DNA from: Fimenecus sp045579305
GTDB taxonomy: Bacteria > Bacillota > Clostridia > Oscillospirales > Acutalibacteraceae
Assembly: GCA_045579305.1 (NCBI GenBank)
Contig: JAZNLY010000109.1
Coordinates: 1 to 26,014, forward strand
DNA: 26,014 nt
Reading direction: 5' to 3'
Shown here: positions 17,350-23,725 of the stretch, in pieces
Layout of the letters: each line of letters starts with the position of its first letter
Numbering within the stretch: position 1 is the first letter of the stretch
Position numbers and translations under genes: made by a program
Notes under the pieces: generated by a model
The model's input: only the letters and a program-made list of their open reading frames with translations
Told to the model about the DNA's origin: nothing
Database searches by the model: none

Positions 17350-17510
17350 AATAATAACCTGCATATTAGCAGGTGGGTGCTCTCCGTCTACTTCTGTGCT
17401 CCCTTCGTCCGTCATTGACGGGAGGTCTGCTCCCCATAGAACGAGTACAAGCTCCCTTTTATTGAGTGTTGGGTTAATATTGGCTTTAGTTATCGGGCTT
17501 CGCAGGGTGA
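17318..17510 (-). ncRNA. ssrS: Probable 6S RNA (SsrS)
   Basis: This ~190-nt noncoding segment can fold into the long interrupted rod typical of 6S RNA, which mimics an open promoter and binds the housekeeping RNA polymerase holoenzyme. Going inward on the minus strand, CCCTGCGAAG (17507-17498) pairs with CTTTGTGGGG (17336-17327). CTAAAGC (17489-17483) pairs perfectly with GCTTTAG (17348-17342), and AATATTAACC pairs with GGTTATTATT with one mismatch. A small hairpin, ACCTGC-TAATAT-GCAGGT (17374-17357), sits in the 3' side of the bubble as in Firmicute 6S RNAs. The distal arm is GC-rich and contains GGGGAG/CTCCCC-type and CCGTC/GACGG stems. A TAGAAT-like -10 lies at 17520-17515. The ends are approximate, and the family call is from structure and memory. 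Confidence 0.65.
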
Positions 17511-17536
17511 TATTATTCTATGTTTGGTATAAAGAA

Positions 17537-17833
17537 TTATTCCTCATCAAATGAAAATAAATCTGACAATCTTTCTTCAAAAATCTTTCCGATTTCATTG
17601 AATTCATTATCATCTTCAATAGGCTCAAGATATGTTTCTCCGTCTTCTTCGCAAACCTTGAGGATAATCAATTCACCATCATCGTCAATTATTTCTTCTG
17701 CTTCATCATAAACAGGAAGAAGGGCTACATATTTTGCTGAATCATTTTCTATTCTATCAAGTTCCTCAAAAATATGTTCATCACCATTTTCATCAATTAC
17801 AGACACAAGGTCAGGGTTAAATTCTTCACTCAT
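17537..17833 (-). CDS. DUF1292 (YrzB-like) acidic protein
   Basis: This 98-residue, strongly acidic protein carries VSVIDENGDEHIFEELDRIE near the N terminus, then KYVALLPVYD and the pattern GELIILKV-EEDGETYLEPI, typical of DUF1292. The function of the family is unknown; in many Firmicutes it is encoded near yrrK and other housekeeping genes. The ATG at 17833 has AAGGAG 8 nt upstream, and a near-consensus promoter lies about 30 bases before that. The stop is about 27 bases before the start of the 6S-like RNA, so the -10 for that RNA falls just after the stop. Confidence 0.88.
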   Translation of the reverse strand: MSEEFNPDLVSVIDENGDEHIFEELDRIENDSAKYVALLPVYDEAEEIIDDDGELIILKVCEEDGETYLEPIEDDNEFNEIGKIFEERLSDLFSFDEE

Positions 17834-17863
17834 TTTTAATACTCCTTTGTTTTTTCTACTTGT

Positions 17864-17892
17864 ATTGTATCGCAATTAAAGCCTACAGTCAA
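17864..17892 (-). promoter_or_regulatory. Strong sigma-A promoter of the DUF1292 gene
   Basis: TTGACT (17892-17887) and TACAAT (17869-17864) are separated by exactly 17 nt, just after the terminator of the preceding gene. Transcription from here could also run into the 6S-like RNA. Confidence 0.75.
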
Positions 17893-17896
17893 CTGT

Positions 17897-17929
17897 AAAA
17901 TATTGAAAATGCCGTACAAAAAGTACGGC
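17897..17929 (-). terminator. Rho-independent terminator of the 222-residue hypothetical gene
   Basis: A perfect 7-bp stem GCCGTAC/GTACGGC (17911-17917 with 17923-17929) has a five-base loop. On the minus strand it is followed by ATTTTCAATATTTT, and it begins 9 bases after the stop codon. Confidence 0.85.
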
Positions 17930-17937
17930 TTAATCAA

Positions 17938-18606
17938 TTATAAAACATATACACCGGATTCTAAAACAACAATTTCTCTGCCACATGAACGAAGATATTT
18001 ATATACCGGTTCATCAAAAATCCTGAAATCACTTACAGAATAATCTCTAAGGCTAATTTTTCTCACCTTTCGTGAACCTATATTACAAACAAACAAATCC
18101 TCATCATATTTAGAAATTGAAACCGGTTGCTGGAAAGATAATGAATCCAATGAACCGATACGCATACTGAATTTCTTGTGAGCAACAGAGTAACTTACAA
18201 CACAGTTCTTGTCAGGAACAACACTCCAAATCTGTGCACCATCTACAACAACACCTTTAATCTCACTTCCTTGATATGTCAGGTCACTTGACCATATCAT
18301 CTCACCTTCAGGAGAAAAAATACCTGTTTCACCACTGTCATAAACAACAACAGTATGTTTTGATGGCATAATATCTGCATCACAAGAAACATAGTCGCCT
18401 AATTGTTCTGCTATTTTTTTGTATTCCGGCCCAAATTTATTCAAAAGATAAACACTTTTTGTAACTGGGCTATTCTGCATTCTTTTTATATCGTATCCAT
18501 AAAAATTAACCTTAACAGCTCCGTTATCTAGGACTGTTTTTTTAGTAAAAATGATACCATTTGAGAATGCGATAATATCATAAACCGAATTAACAATTTT
18601 CTGCAT
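17938..18606 (-). CDS. Hypothetical protein, possibly beta-propeller-like
   Basis: I do not recognise this 222-residue protein. It has no signal peptide or membrane segment. Its sequence consists of short beta-strand-like stretches with repeated patterns such as HTVVVYDSGETGIFSPEGE, then IKGVVVDGAQIWSVVPDKN and DEDLFVCNIGSRKVRKISL, reminiscent of NHL- or WD-type propeller blades, but three or four blades would be an incomplete propeller. The ATG at 18606 has GGTGG upstream and is preferred over an open extension to 18663. A consensus promoter and a terminator show it is its own transcription unit. It lies among sporulation-associated genes, but nothing ties it to sporulation directly. Confidence 0.75.
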   Translation of the reverse strand: MQKIVNSVYDIIAFSNGIIFTKKTVLDNGAVKVNFYGYDIKRMQNSPVTKSVYLLNKFGPEYKKIAEQLGDYVSCDADIMPSKHTVVVYDSGETGIFSPEGEMIWSSDLTYQGSEIKGVVVDGAQIWSVVPDKNCVVSYSVAHKKFSMRIGSLDSLSFQQPVSISKYDEDLFVCNIGSRKVRKISLRDYSVSDFRIFDEPVYKYLRSCGREIVVLESGVYVL

Positions 18607-18661
18607 AAATCCACCGCTGATATATATAAAAATTTTGATAAATTTAAATTTCAACGAATAC

Positions 18662-18690
18662 ATTATACATATTTTTCCTCAATCGGTCAA
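18662..18690 (-). promoter_or_regulatory. Near-consensus promoter of the hypothetical gene, overlapping the end of a small gene
   Basis: TTGACC (18690-18685) and TATAAT (18667-18662) are separated by 17 nt. The -35 box lies inside the last codons of the 56-residue gene upstream. This leaves a leader of about 50 nt before the ATG at 18606. Confidence 0.75.
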
Positions 18691-18849
18691 TAGTCTTAAT
18701 TTGTTTTTACAGCCAGCATCACTATTCATACACTTGGTATTGGTACAAATTATTTTTTTCTTTCCGTCATCAGTGATTATTTCTTCCATTACAATATTTC
18801 TATCTAAAAATGTACAATATTGTTCAAATGTAGTTTTTGTTTCGCACAT
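18679..18849 (-). CDS. Small Cys-containing protein of 56 residues, possible metal-binding
   Basis: A short frame with an excellent RBS (GGAGG, 6 nt before the ATG at 18849) encodes 56 residues starting MCETKTTFEQYC. The C-terminal half carries a C35-x4-C40-x6-C47 pattern (IICTNTKCMNSDAGC) after a polar stretch DDGKKK, and C2 and C12 add two more cysteines. This resembles a small zinc or Fe-S ribbon, but I know no exact family. It is divergent from bofA and ends inside the promoter of the hypothetical gene. A TATAAT at 18871-18866 region could be its -10, with a poor -35. No coding alternative on the other strand has a credible start. Confidence 0.6.
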   Translation of the reverse strand: MCETKTTFEQYCTFLDRNIVMEEIITDDGKKKIICTNTKCMNSDAGCKNKLRLLTD

Positions 18850-18949
18850 ATTATCCCTCCAAAAGATTTATTCAATAGAATTATATTCATATAAGGAATA
18901 TTTTAAACTAAAAATCAATAAAAATTAAATAGAATAAGGAGGTTATAAA

Positions 18950-19213
18950 ATGCAATCTGCGAAAATATTTCTAGGGATAATTTTTTCAATATGCTTTCTG
19001 GCCGTTTTCATCACAATGATTAAAAGCAAACGATTTTTTAGGGTATTATTTTTAAATATGCTTCAAGGAATTTGTGCGTTATTTGCAGTAAATTTGTTAG
19101 GACAATATATATCAATCCATCTGCCTATTAACGGGTGGACTGTTGGAGTTTCATCAATAGGTGGAATTTCAGGTGTTATTATGATGCTGTTGTGTGATGT
19201 TTTTATCGGATAA
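18950..19213 (+). CDS. bofA: Pro-sigma-K processing inhibitor BofA family protein
   Basis: This 87-residue integral membrane protein has two clear hydrophobic regions (about 5-24 and 33-50) and a C-terminal hydrophobic segment. The family signature runs LNMLQGICALFAVNLLGQY, then ISIHLPINGWTVGVSSIGG, then ISGVIMMLLCDVFI. In Bacillus, BofA holds the SpoIVFB protease inactive until SpoIVB signals from the forespore. Many Clostridia encode BofA-like proteins whose role is less clear. AAGGAGG lies 7 nt before the ATG. It stands alone and is followed by a terminator; in other Firmicutes it often follows recR, which is absent here. Confidence 0.88.
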   Translation: MQSAKIFLGIIFSICFLAVFITMIKSKRFFRVLFLNMLQGICALFAVNLLGQYISIHLPINGWTVGVSSIGGISGVIMMLLCDVFIG

Positions 19214-19249
19214 AAACATATCAAACCTACTTAACGCTCAATTAATCTG

Positions 19250-19275
19250 CTCCCCTTTTTAGGGGAGTTTTTATT
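19250..19275 (+). terminator. Rho-independent terminator of bofA
   Basis: CTCCCC (19250-19255) pairs with GGGGAG (19262-19267) around a TTTTTA loop and is followed by TTTTTATTTAATT, 36 bases after the bofA stop. Confidence 0.85.
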
Positions 19276-19318
19276 TAATTATTTACAGTAATCATTATTT
19301 TTATTATTTATTAAACAC

Positions 19319-19347
19319 TTTACTATTTTTTTGTTTTGTGTTAAAAT
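19319..19347 (+). promoter_or_regulatory. Possible promoter of the TRIC-family gene
   Basis: TTTACT (19319-19324) and TAAAAT (19342-19347) are separated by 17 nt, about 50 bases before the start codon. The region is very AT-rich, so chance matches are likely. Confidence 0.4.
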
Positions 19348-19399
19348 TATTGTGGATTTTTGTAAAACTTTCTATCATGTTCAAAATTGGTGTTTTGTT

Positions 19400-20050
19400 A
19401 TGGAAATATTTTCAACTTTTATTGAAATACTTGGGGTTATTGCTTTTTCAATTTCAGGAGCTATGGTTGCAATCAGGAGAAAAACTGACCTTTTTGGTGT
19501 TATACTTCTTGCAATCATTACTGCACATGGTGGTGGACTTACACGAGATGTTATTTTCAGTTTCTCACCTCCTGCTATTTTCGGAAGCAAATCATATATT
19601 CTCGTTTGTGTTATTGTTGCTGTTATTGTTTTTCTTTTTGCAAGAAAATTCAGCCATACATATCTTGAAAACGAGTTGAGAATTGAACATATAAACGATG
19701 TATTTGACGCACTCGGACTCGGTGTTTTTGCAGTTATTGGTGTTACAGTAGCACTCGAAAAAGGTCATTCAGGTGATGCTCTTATCTGTATTACTTGTGG
19801 TCTTTTGACCGGCATTTGTGGTGGTATGCTTCGTGATGTACTTACAAACTACACTCCATTTGTTCTTATCAAGAGAATTTATGCCATCGCTGCATTATCC
19901 GGTGCATCTACTTACTATATTCTTCATATGTATGGTGGTGCAATTCATATCAGTGAAGAATTAGCAATCGTTATCGGAGTAGCCGTTACATTTATTTTAA
20001 GAATCCTTGCTATGACATTTAAGTGGAATATGCCTATAGCAATTAAATAG
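19400..20050 (+). CDS. TRIC/UPF0126-family membrane protein (trimeric cation channel or glycine-transporter-like)
   Basis: The 216-residue protein has about seven membrane helices arranged as two PF03458 repeats. The repeat signatures are GGGLTRD (44-50) and GGMLRDVL (141-148), each at a kinked helix, as in bacterial TRIC channels and YicG-type proteins. Other family features are EILGVIAFSISGAMVA at the N terminus and DALGLGVFAVIGVTVALE mid-protein. It may conduct monovalent cations across the cell membrane; the family has also been linked to glycine uptake, and the substrate here is unknown. The ATG at 19400 matches the family start, with GGTG upstream. It precedes the redox operon by 164 bases of structured DNA and is probably a separate unit. 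Confidence 0.88.
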   Translation: MEIFSTFIEILGVIAFSISGAMVAIRRKTDLFGVILLAIITAHGGGLTRDVIFSFSPPAIFGSKSYILVCVIVAVIVFLFARKFSHTYLENELRIEHINDVFDALGLGVFAVIGVTVALEKGHSGDALICITCGLLTGICGGMLRDVLTNYTPFVLIKRIYAIAALSGASTYYILHMYGGAIHISEELAIVIGVAVTFILRILAMTFKWNMPIAIK

Positions 20051-20052
20051 GG

Positions 20053-20078
20053 TGATAGCGTGAATTATCACGCTATCA
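20053..20078 (+). terminator. Perfect 10-bp hairpin just after the TRIC-family gene
   Basis: TGATAGCGTG (20053-20062) pairs perfectly with CACGCTATCA (20069-20078) around AATTAT, starting 2 bases after the stop. There is no real T-run, so it may be a weak terminator, an mRNA 3'-end stabiliser or an operator-like palindrome. Confidence 0.45.
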
Positions 20079-20089
20079 AATTGTATGTC

Positions 20090-20120
20090 TCTCAAAATTT
20101 GCTTTATACAAATTTTGAGA
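20090..20120 (+). repeat. Perfect 12-bp AT-rich inverted repeat in the 20051-20214 spacer
   Basis: TCTCAAAATTTG (20090-20101) pairs with CAAATTTTGAGA (20109-20120) around a 7-base loop, and GTC/GAC can extend it past a small bulge. It could be part of the leader of the downstream operon or an operator; a possible -10 (TATACA, 20105-20110) falls in its centre. Confidence 0.55.
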
Positions 20121-20127
20121 TAGACGA

Positions 20128-20212
20128 AATTTCCATCACACCTTGTCTAGCTACAACAAGGAGTGACATCAATGTTCTAGATAAACTTGTAGCTAGAAAG
20201 GCTATGGAAATT
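20128..20212 (+). promoter_or_regulatory. Structured leader upstream of the CooC-type gene, with a two-codon leader ORF in its loop
   Basis: Three complementary blocks nest into one long stem: AATTTCCAT (20128-20136) with ATGGAAATT (20204-20212), CCTT (20141-20144) with AAGG (20198-20201), and CTAGCTACAA (20147-20156) with TTGTAGCTAG (20187-20196). The 30-base loop carries AAGGAG (20158-20163) then ATG-TTC-TAG (20172-20180), a minimal ORF encoding Met-Phe. CCTTGT can instead pair with ACAAGG (20155-20160), which is mutually exclusive with the long stem. The stem ends two bases before the CooC-type ATG and covers its RBS region. This looks like a translational or attenuation control element. 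I recognise no known riboswitch. Confidence 0.5.
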
Positions 20213-20214
20213 AT

Positions 20215-20979
20215 ATGGAAAGAAATGCAACTATTATCGCAGTTGCAGGTAAAGGTGGAGTTGGTAAAACATCACTTTCTGCAACTATTGTCAGATGTCT
20301 TGTTGAAAAATATTCTGACAAGAAAATTTTAGCTATTGATGCTGACCCTGCTGTTGGTCTTTCAACTGCATTAGGAATTGATGTTAAACTCACAATCGAC
20401 GACATCAGAAAAGAGATTATTGCATCTGTTGATGAGGGTGACACAAGAACTGCTATTGAGCTTTTAGGTGAAGCAAAGTACAGGATTTTTGATGCACTTA
20501 TAGAAACTGACGGATATTCATTTATTGCGGTTGGTCGACCGGAAACAGCGGGTTGTTACTGTAAAATCAACTCGTACTTAAAAGAGGTAATAGCAATTTT
20601 GTCTAATGAGTTTGATTATGTTGTTATTGATGGAGAAGCAGGAATAGAACAGATTAACCGTCGTGTAATGGAAAAAGTTACTCACCTGCTCCTCATTACT
20701 GACCCAAGTAAAAAAGGTTGTCAGGTTATAAATACAATTAAATCTGTTGCAGACGAGCTTGTTATGTATGAGAAAATTGGTGTTATTGTTAATCGTATGG
20801 CTGATGAAAGTCTTAAAGATTACATTGATACAAACGGCATTCCTGTTTTAAGTTATATTGAAGATGATAAAAACTTATCTGTATTTGATATCAAAGGTGA
20901 GAATATTTTTAATCTTCCTGACGAATCAAATGTTGTAAATGGGGTAAGAAAGGCTCTTAATGAGATTGGGGTTATATAA
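20215..20979 (+). CDS. CooC/AcsF-type P-loop ATPase (MinD family), putative metal-centre maturation factor
   Basis: The 254-residue protein has the deviant Walker A AGKGGVGKT (11-19), the switch motif AIDADPAVGLSTALG (40-54), and the mid-protein segment FDYVVIDGEAGIEQINRRV typical of the CooC/MinD group. G113-C114-Y115-C116 supplies the C-x-C that in CooC forms the Ni or Zn site at the dimer interface. CooC and AcsF insert nickel into CO dehydrogenase and acetyl-CoA synthase. No CODH gene is in the window, but the same operon ends with an acetyl-CoA-synthase-like domain protein. The RBS is weak and may be held in the upstream stem. The next gene starts immediately after its stop codon. Confidence 0.88.
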   Translation: MERNATIIAVAGKGGVGKTSLSATIVRCLVEKYSDKKILAIDADPAVGLSTALGIDVKLTIDDIRKEIIASVDEGDTRTAIELLGEAKYRIFDALIETDGYSFIAVGRPETAGCYCKINSYLKEVIAILSNEFDYVVIDGEAGIEQINRRVMEKVTHLLLITDPSKKGCQVINTIKSVADELVMYEKIGVIVNRMADESLKDYIDTNGIPVLSYIEDDKNLSVFDIKGENIFNLPDESNVVNGVRKALNEIGVI

Positions 20980-22185
20980 ATGAAAGATTTAAAACATTTA
21001 ATCTATTTTGAAAACTTGTTACAAGAGGCAAATAATGACCTTGTAAAACAAGCAACGGATGATGGCAAACTTGCTATTGCATATACTTGCTATCATATCC
21101 CTGAAGTTTTACTGAATCTTGACAAATGCTTTTCAGTAAGACTTCGTGCACCAAGAACAGGCTCAATGGATATTGCAACTTATTATATGAGTTCTTTCCT
21201 TTGCGGTTATTCAAAGGCCTTGCTTGAAAGAGGTATTGAAGGTGGCTACAATTTCCTTTCAGCTCTTATTGGTGCAGAGACATGTTCAGAAATGAATCGT
21301 ACATATGAGCATTTCGAGTTGCTTAAACTTGTTCCGAACGACAAATTCTTTGTAACTTTTGTCGACTCACCATTCAAAATTGAACAGCATACAGTAAAAC
21401 ATTACGCAAAACAATTAAGACTTAAAGTCCTTGACAGACTCAACGAAGTATATGGCATTGATACAAGTGACGAAGCATTAAGAAAAGCAATTGAAGAACA
21501 TAACGAAATCTGTCGTCTTATCACCGAAATAGGTGAATACAGAAAAGAAGAAAATCCAAGAATCACAGGTTATGAATTCCACGTTCTTTGCCTTGTTACA
21601 TACTGTTGTCCTAAGTACTTAATTCTTGACAAACTTCGTGATACTGTAGAGGAATTAAAGACTCGTGAACCTGATTCAAAGAAGAATTACAGAGCAAAAA
21701 TCGTAGTCGTTGGTTCAGAAATGGACGACCCTGACTTTACAAAACTCATTGAGGACAGTGGTGCTTTAGTTGTTGCTGACCGTTTCTGTTTTGGCTCACT
21801 TCCAGGTCGTGAAGAAATTATTTTAAATGATGAAGATGATGTTCTTACACAGATTGCACTTCATTATATGAAAACAAGTCAGTGTCCAAGATATATGAGT
21901 CACGAAAAGGTTCAGGAAAGACGTGACTATGTCAAGAAATTAGTTGACACTTACAATGCTGACGGTGTTATGTATGAGCAACTTAAGTTCTGTGAGTATT
22001 GGGGTTATGAACGAGCACTTGCTTCATATGTTATGAGCGGTGATTATGGTGTACCTACTGCTGCGGTTGACAGACAGTACACAGCATCTGCATCCGGACA
22101 GCTCAGAACTCGAGTTCAGGCTTTTGTTGAAAGTCTTGAAATCAAGAAAATTCAGAAAGCAAAGGAGATGAGAGAAAATGGATAA
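20980..22185 (+). CDS. HgdB-family protein (2-hydroxyacyl-CoA dehydratase/double-cubane-type subunit), 401 residues
   Basis: This Fe-S protein belongs to the HGD-D family, which includes the 2-hydroxyacyl-CoA dehydratases, benzoyl-CoA reductase BcrB/C and the double-cubane cluster proteins. Family marks are YTCYHIPEVLL (35-45), SSFLCGYSKALLE, GAETCSEMNR, the second-domain start KIVVVGSEMDDPDFTKLIED, KFCEYWGYE and the end signature TRVQAFVESLE. Likely cluster ligands are C75, C102 and C338, with C37 an extra conserved-looking cysteine. It starts one base after the CooC-type stop, and its end overlaps the next gene by 8 bases, suggesting a 1:1 heterodimer. The substrate is unknown: no CoA-transferase or dehydrogenase of a hydroxyacyl-CoA pathway is next to it. 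Confidence 0.85.
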   Translation: MKDLKHLIYFENLLQEANNDLVKQATDDGKLAIAYTCYHIPEVLLNLDKCFSVRLRAPRTGSMDIATYYMSSFLCGYSKALLERGIEGGYNFLSALIGAETCSEMNRTYEHFELLKLVPNDKFFVTFVDSPFKIEQHTVKHYAKQLRLKVLDRLNEVYGIDTSDEALRKAIEEHNEICRLITEIGEYRKEENPRITGYEFHVLCLVTYCCPKYLILDKLRDTVEELKTREPDSKKNYRAKIVVVGSEMDDPDFTKLIEDSGALVVADRFCFGSLPGREEIILNDEDDVLTQIALHYMKTSQCPRYMSHEKVQERRDYVKKLVDTYNADGVMYEQLKFCEYWGYERALASYVMSGDYGVPTAAVDRQYTASASGQLRTRVQAFVESLEIKKIQKAKEMRENG

Positions 22186-23707
22186 TTACGGTAAACTTTA
22201 CAAAGAACATACTGCCATATTAAAGCACAGAGAATGGCGTGGTTTTAAGGATACTATGTACGACTACTATCGTTGGCTTGTTACATGGAAAGATATTATT
22301 AAAATGGCTCTTAAAGCTCCTGTTTCAACTGTAAAGGGTATCTGGAAATATCGTTGGATGGCATCATATCTCTCTGCTCCATCATTTATAGACAGACATG
22401 TTGCAGGACTTCGTGGACCACAACTTCGTATGGCTCATCTTCATTATAATATGATTGTTAAGCATACAACTGATTTGATTAACTTATCATTAAAGGCTGA
22501 TGAGAAAATAAATCCTAACAACAAGCTTTCAAAGAAGATTGTTTTGATGGATGAAATTGTTCCAAACGAAGTTTTTACCGGTTTCCCTAATCTTATTCCT
22601 GTGCCATTACAAACTTTACCAATTTTCTTATCTTCTATGGTCGACCAGCAAATTACGCCACCTTACCTTGAGGTTACAGAAAGTTTTGGTGTTCCTGCTG
22701 ATGTTTGTCCTCTTCCGAGTGCTGAGGCAGGTGTTGCTATTGAAGACGACTATCCTAAAATTGGTTGTTGTATGATAGGTACAAATATGCCTTGTGACGG
22801 TTCAATTATGAATTCATCATTCCTTGACAGAAGATTACAGTTACCAACTCACTTCTTTGGTATTCCACTTCGATATAATGGTGAAGATGTTCAGGAATAT
22901 GGTGTTGATGAAATCAAGGCACTTATTGAATTTATTGAAAAACACACAGGTGAAAAATTTGACTGGGATGCATTCTTCAAGAGAATGAAACAGTACAATG
23001 AACAGCTTGAATATGAATTACAGAAGTGGGATATTAACAGAACAGAATATCCACAGATGACAGGTGCTTGTTTCTGGCTTTACAGAATTTTCTATTTTAA
23101 CCTTTCAGGTGGTACAAATGAAAGATTCTTAAAGGTTGACAAGAAAGTAAACAAAATCATGATGAAAGCCTATGAGAAAAAGACTCCTGTTTCAAAGGAA
23201 ATGCGACACAGAGCTGTTGTATGGTCCTGCCCTGCTAACTACTACACAAGTTTTGCTAACTGGATGGAAAACTGTTGGGGTATAAATGTTGTTATGGATA
23301 TGGAAACCATGATTTCATATTTACACATTGACACAGAAGATAAAGAACAAGCATTAAAAGACCTTGCTAAAACTTATCAGCGTTCAATAATGAGAAAACA
23401 CACTAAAGGTGGATATCAGAATGTTGTTGACGAACTTTGGAGAATTGTTGACGAATACAATGCTGATACAGTTATCATGTATGACCAGATTTCATGCAAA
23501 GGTATGGATGGTCTTACAGGCATTTTTGATGACCAGGCAAGAGAAAGAAACGTAAACTTTATCTGGGTTAAGCAAGACCTTATGGACCCACGTACAATTT
23601 CTCGCAGAGAAATGCGTGACCAGGTTAACAAATACATGCAAACAGTTTTACAAGAAGAGCCATTAGACCCTTCACTTGTAGATTTTGAAGACGATTTAGC
23701 TTGGTAA
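22178..23707 (+). CDS. Second HgdB-family subunit, enlarged to 509 residues with N-terminal extension and extra cysteines
   Basis: This partner subunit is about 100 residues longer than usual HgdA/HgdB proteins (about 380-430). Residues ~1-110 are a basic, aromatic-rich helical extension (KHREWRGFKDTMYDYYRWL and KGIWKYRWM). The HGD-D core follows: KKIVLMDEIVPNEVF (119-133), GVPADVCPLP with C177, the cluster IGCCMIGTNMPCDGS with C197, C198 and C206, TGACFWLYR, AVVWSCPANYYT with C351, and TVIMYDQISCKGMDG with C440. The Cys content exceeds the three ligands of a simple [4Fe-4S] subunit. AAGGAG precedes the ATG, and the gene overlaps its partner by 8 bases. Annotation pipelines would probably call it 2-hydroxyacyl-CoA dehydratase, but the divergence makes that reaction doubtful. 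Confidence 0.82.
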   Translation: MDNYGKLYKEHTAILKHREWRGFKDTMYDYYRWLVTWKDIIKMALKAPVSTVKGIWKYRWMASYLSAPSFIDRHVAGLRGPQLRMAHLHYNMIVKHTTDLINLSLKADEKINPNNKLSKKIVLMDEIVPNEVFTGFPNLIPVPLQTLPIFLSSMVDQQITPPYLEVTESFGVPADVCPLPSAEAGVAIEDDYPKIGCCMIGTNMPCDGSIMNSSFLDRRLQLPTHFFGIPLRYNGEDVQEYGVDEIKALIEFIEKHTGEKFDWDAFFKRMKQYNEQLEYELQKWDINRTEYPQMTGACFWLYRIFYFNLSGGTNERFLKVDKKVNKIMMKAYEKKTPVSKEMRHRAVVWSCPANYYTSFANWMENCWGINVVMDMETMISYLHIDTEDKEQALKDLAKTYQRSIMRKHTKGGYQNVVDELWRIVDEYNADTVIMYDQISCKGMDGLTGIFDDQARERNVNFIWVKQDLMDPRTISRREMRDQVNKYMQTVLQEEPLDPSLVDFEDDLAW

Positions 23708-23725
23708 TATAAAGGAGATAATACT

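Noticed and set aside
17318..17510. tmRNA, RNase P RNA or SRP RNA instead of 6S RNA
   Set aside because: The tmRNA tag ORF and CCA-type ends, the RNase P core motifs and the SRP GNAR tetraloop helix 8 motif were not found.
18635..18928. 97-codon plus-strand frame upstream of bofA
   Set aside because: It has no RBS and a Phe/Ile/Leu-rich sequence caused by AT richness. The opposite strand holds a better supported small gene and a consensus promoter.
20128..20212. T-box, cobalamin or NiCo riboswitch
   Set aside because: None of the conserved sequences I know for these (T-box bulge, B12 box, NiCo junction motifs) can be seen, so only a generic structured leader is claimed.
20060..20332. 90-codon plus-strand frame through the leader into the CooC-type gene
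   Set aside because: It has no RBS, runs through perfect inverted repeats, and is out of frame with the intact ATPase gene it overlaps.
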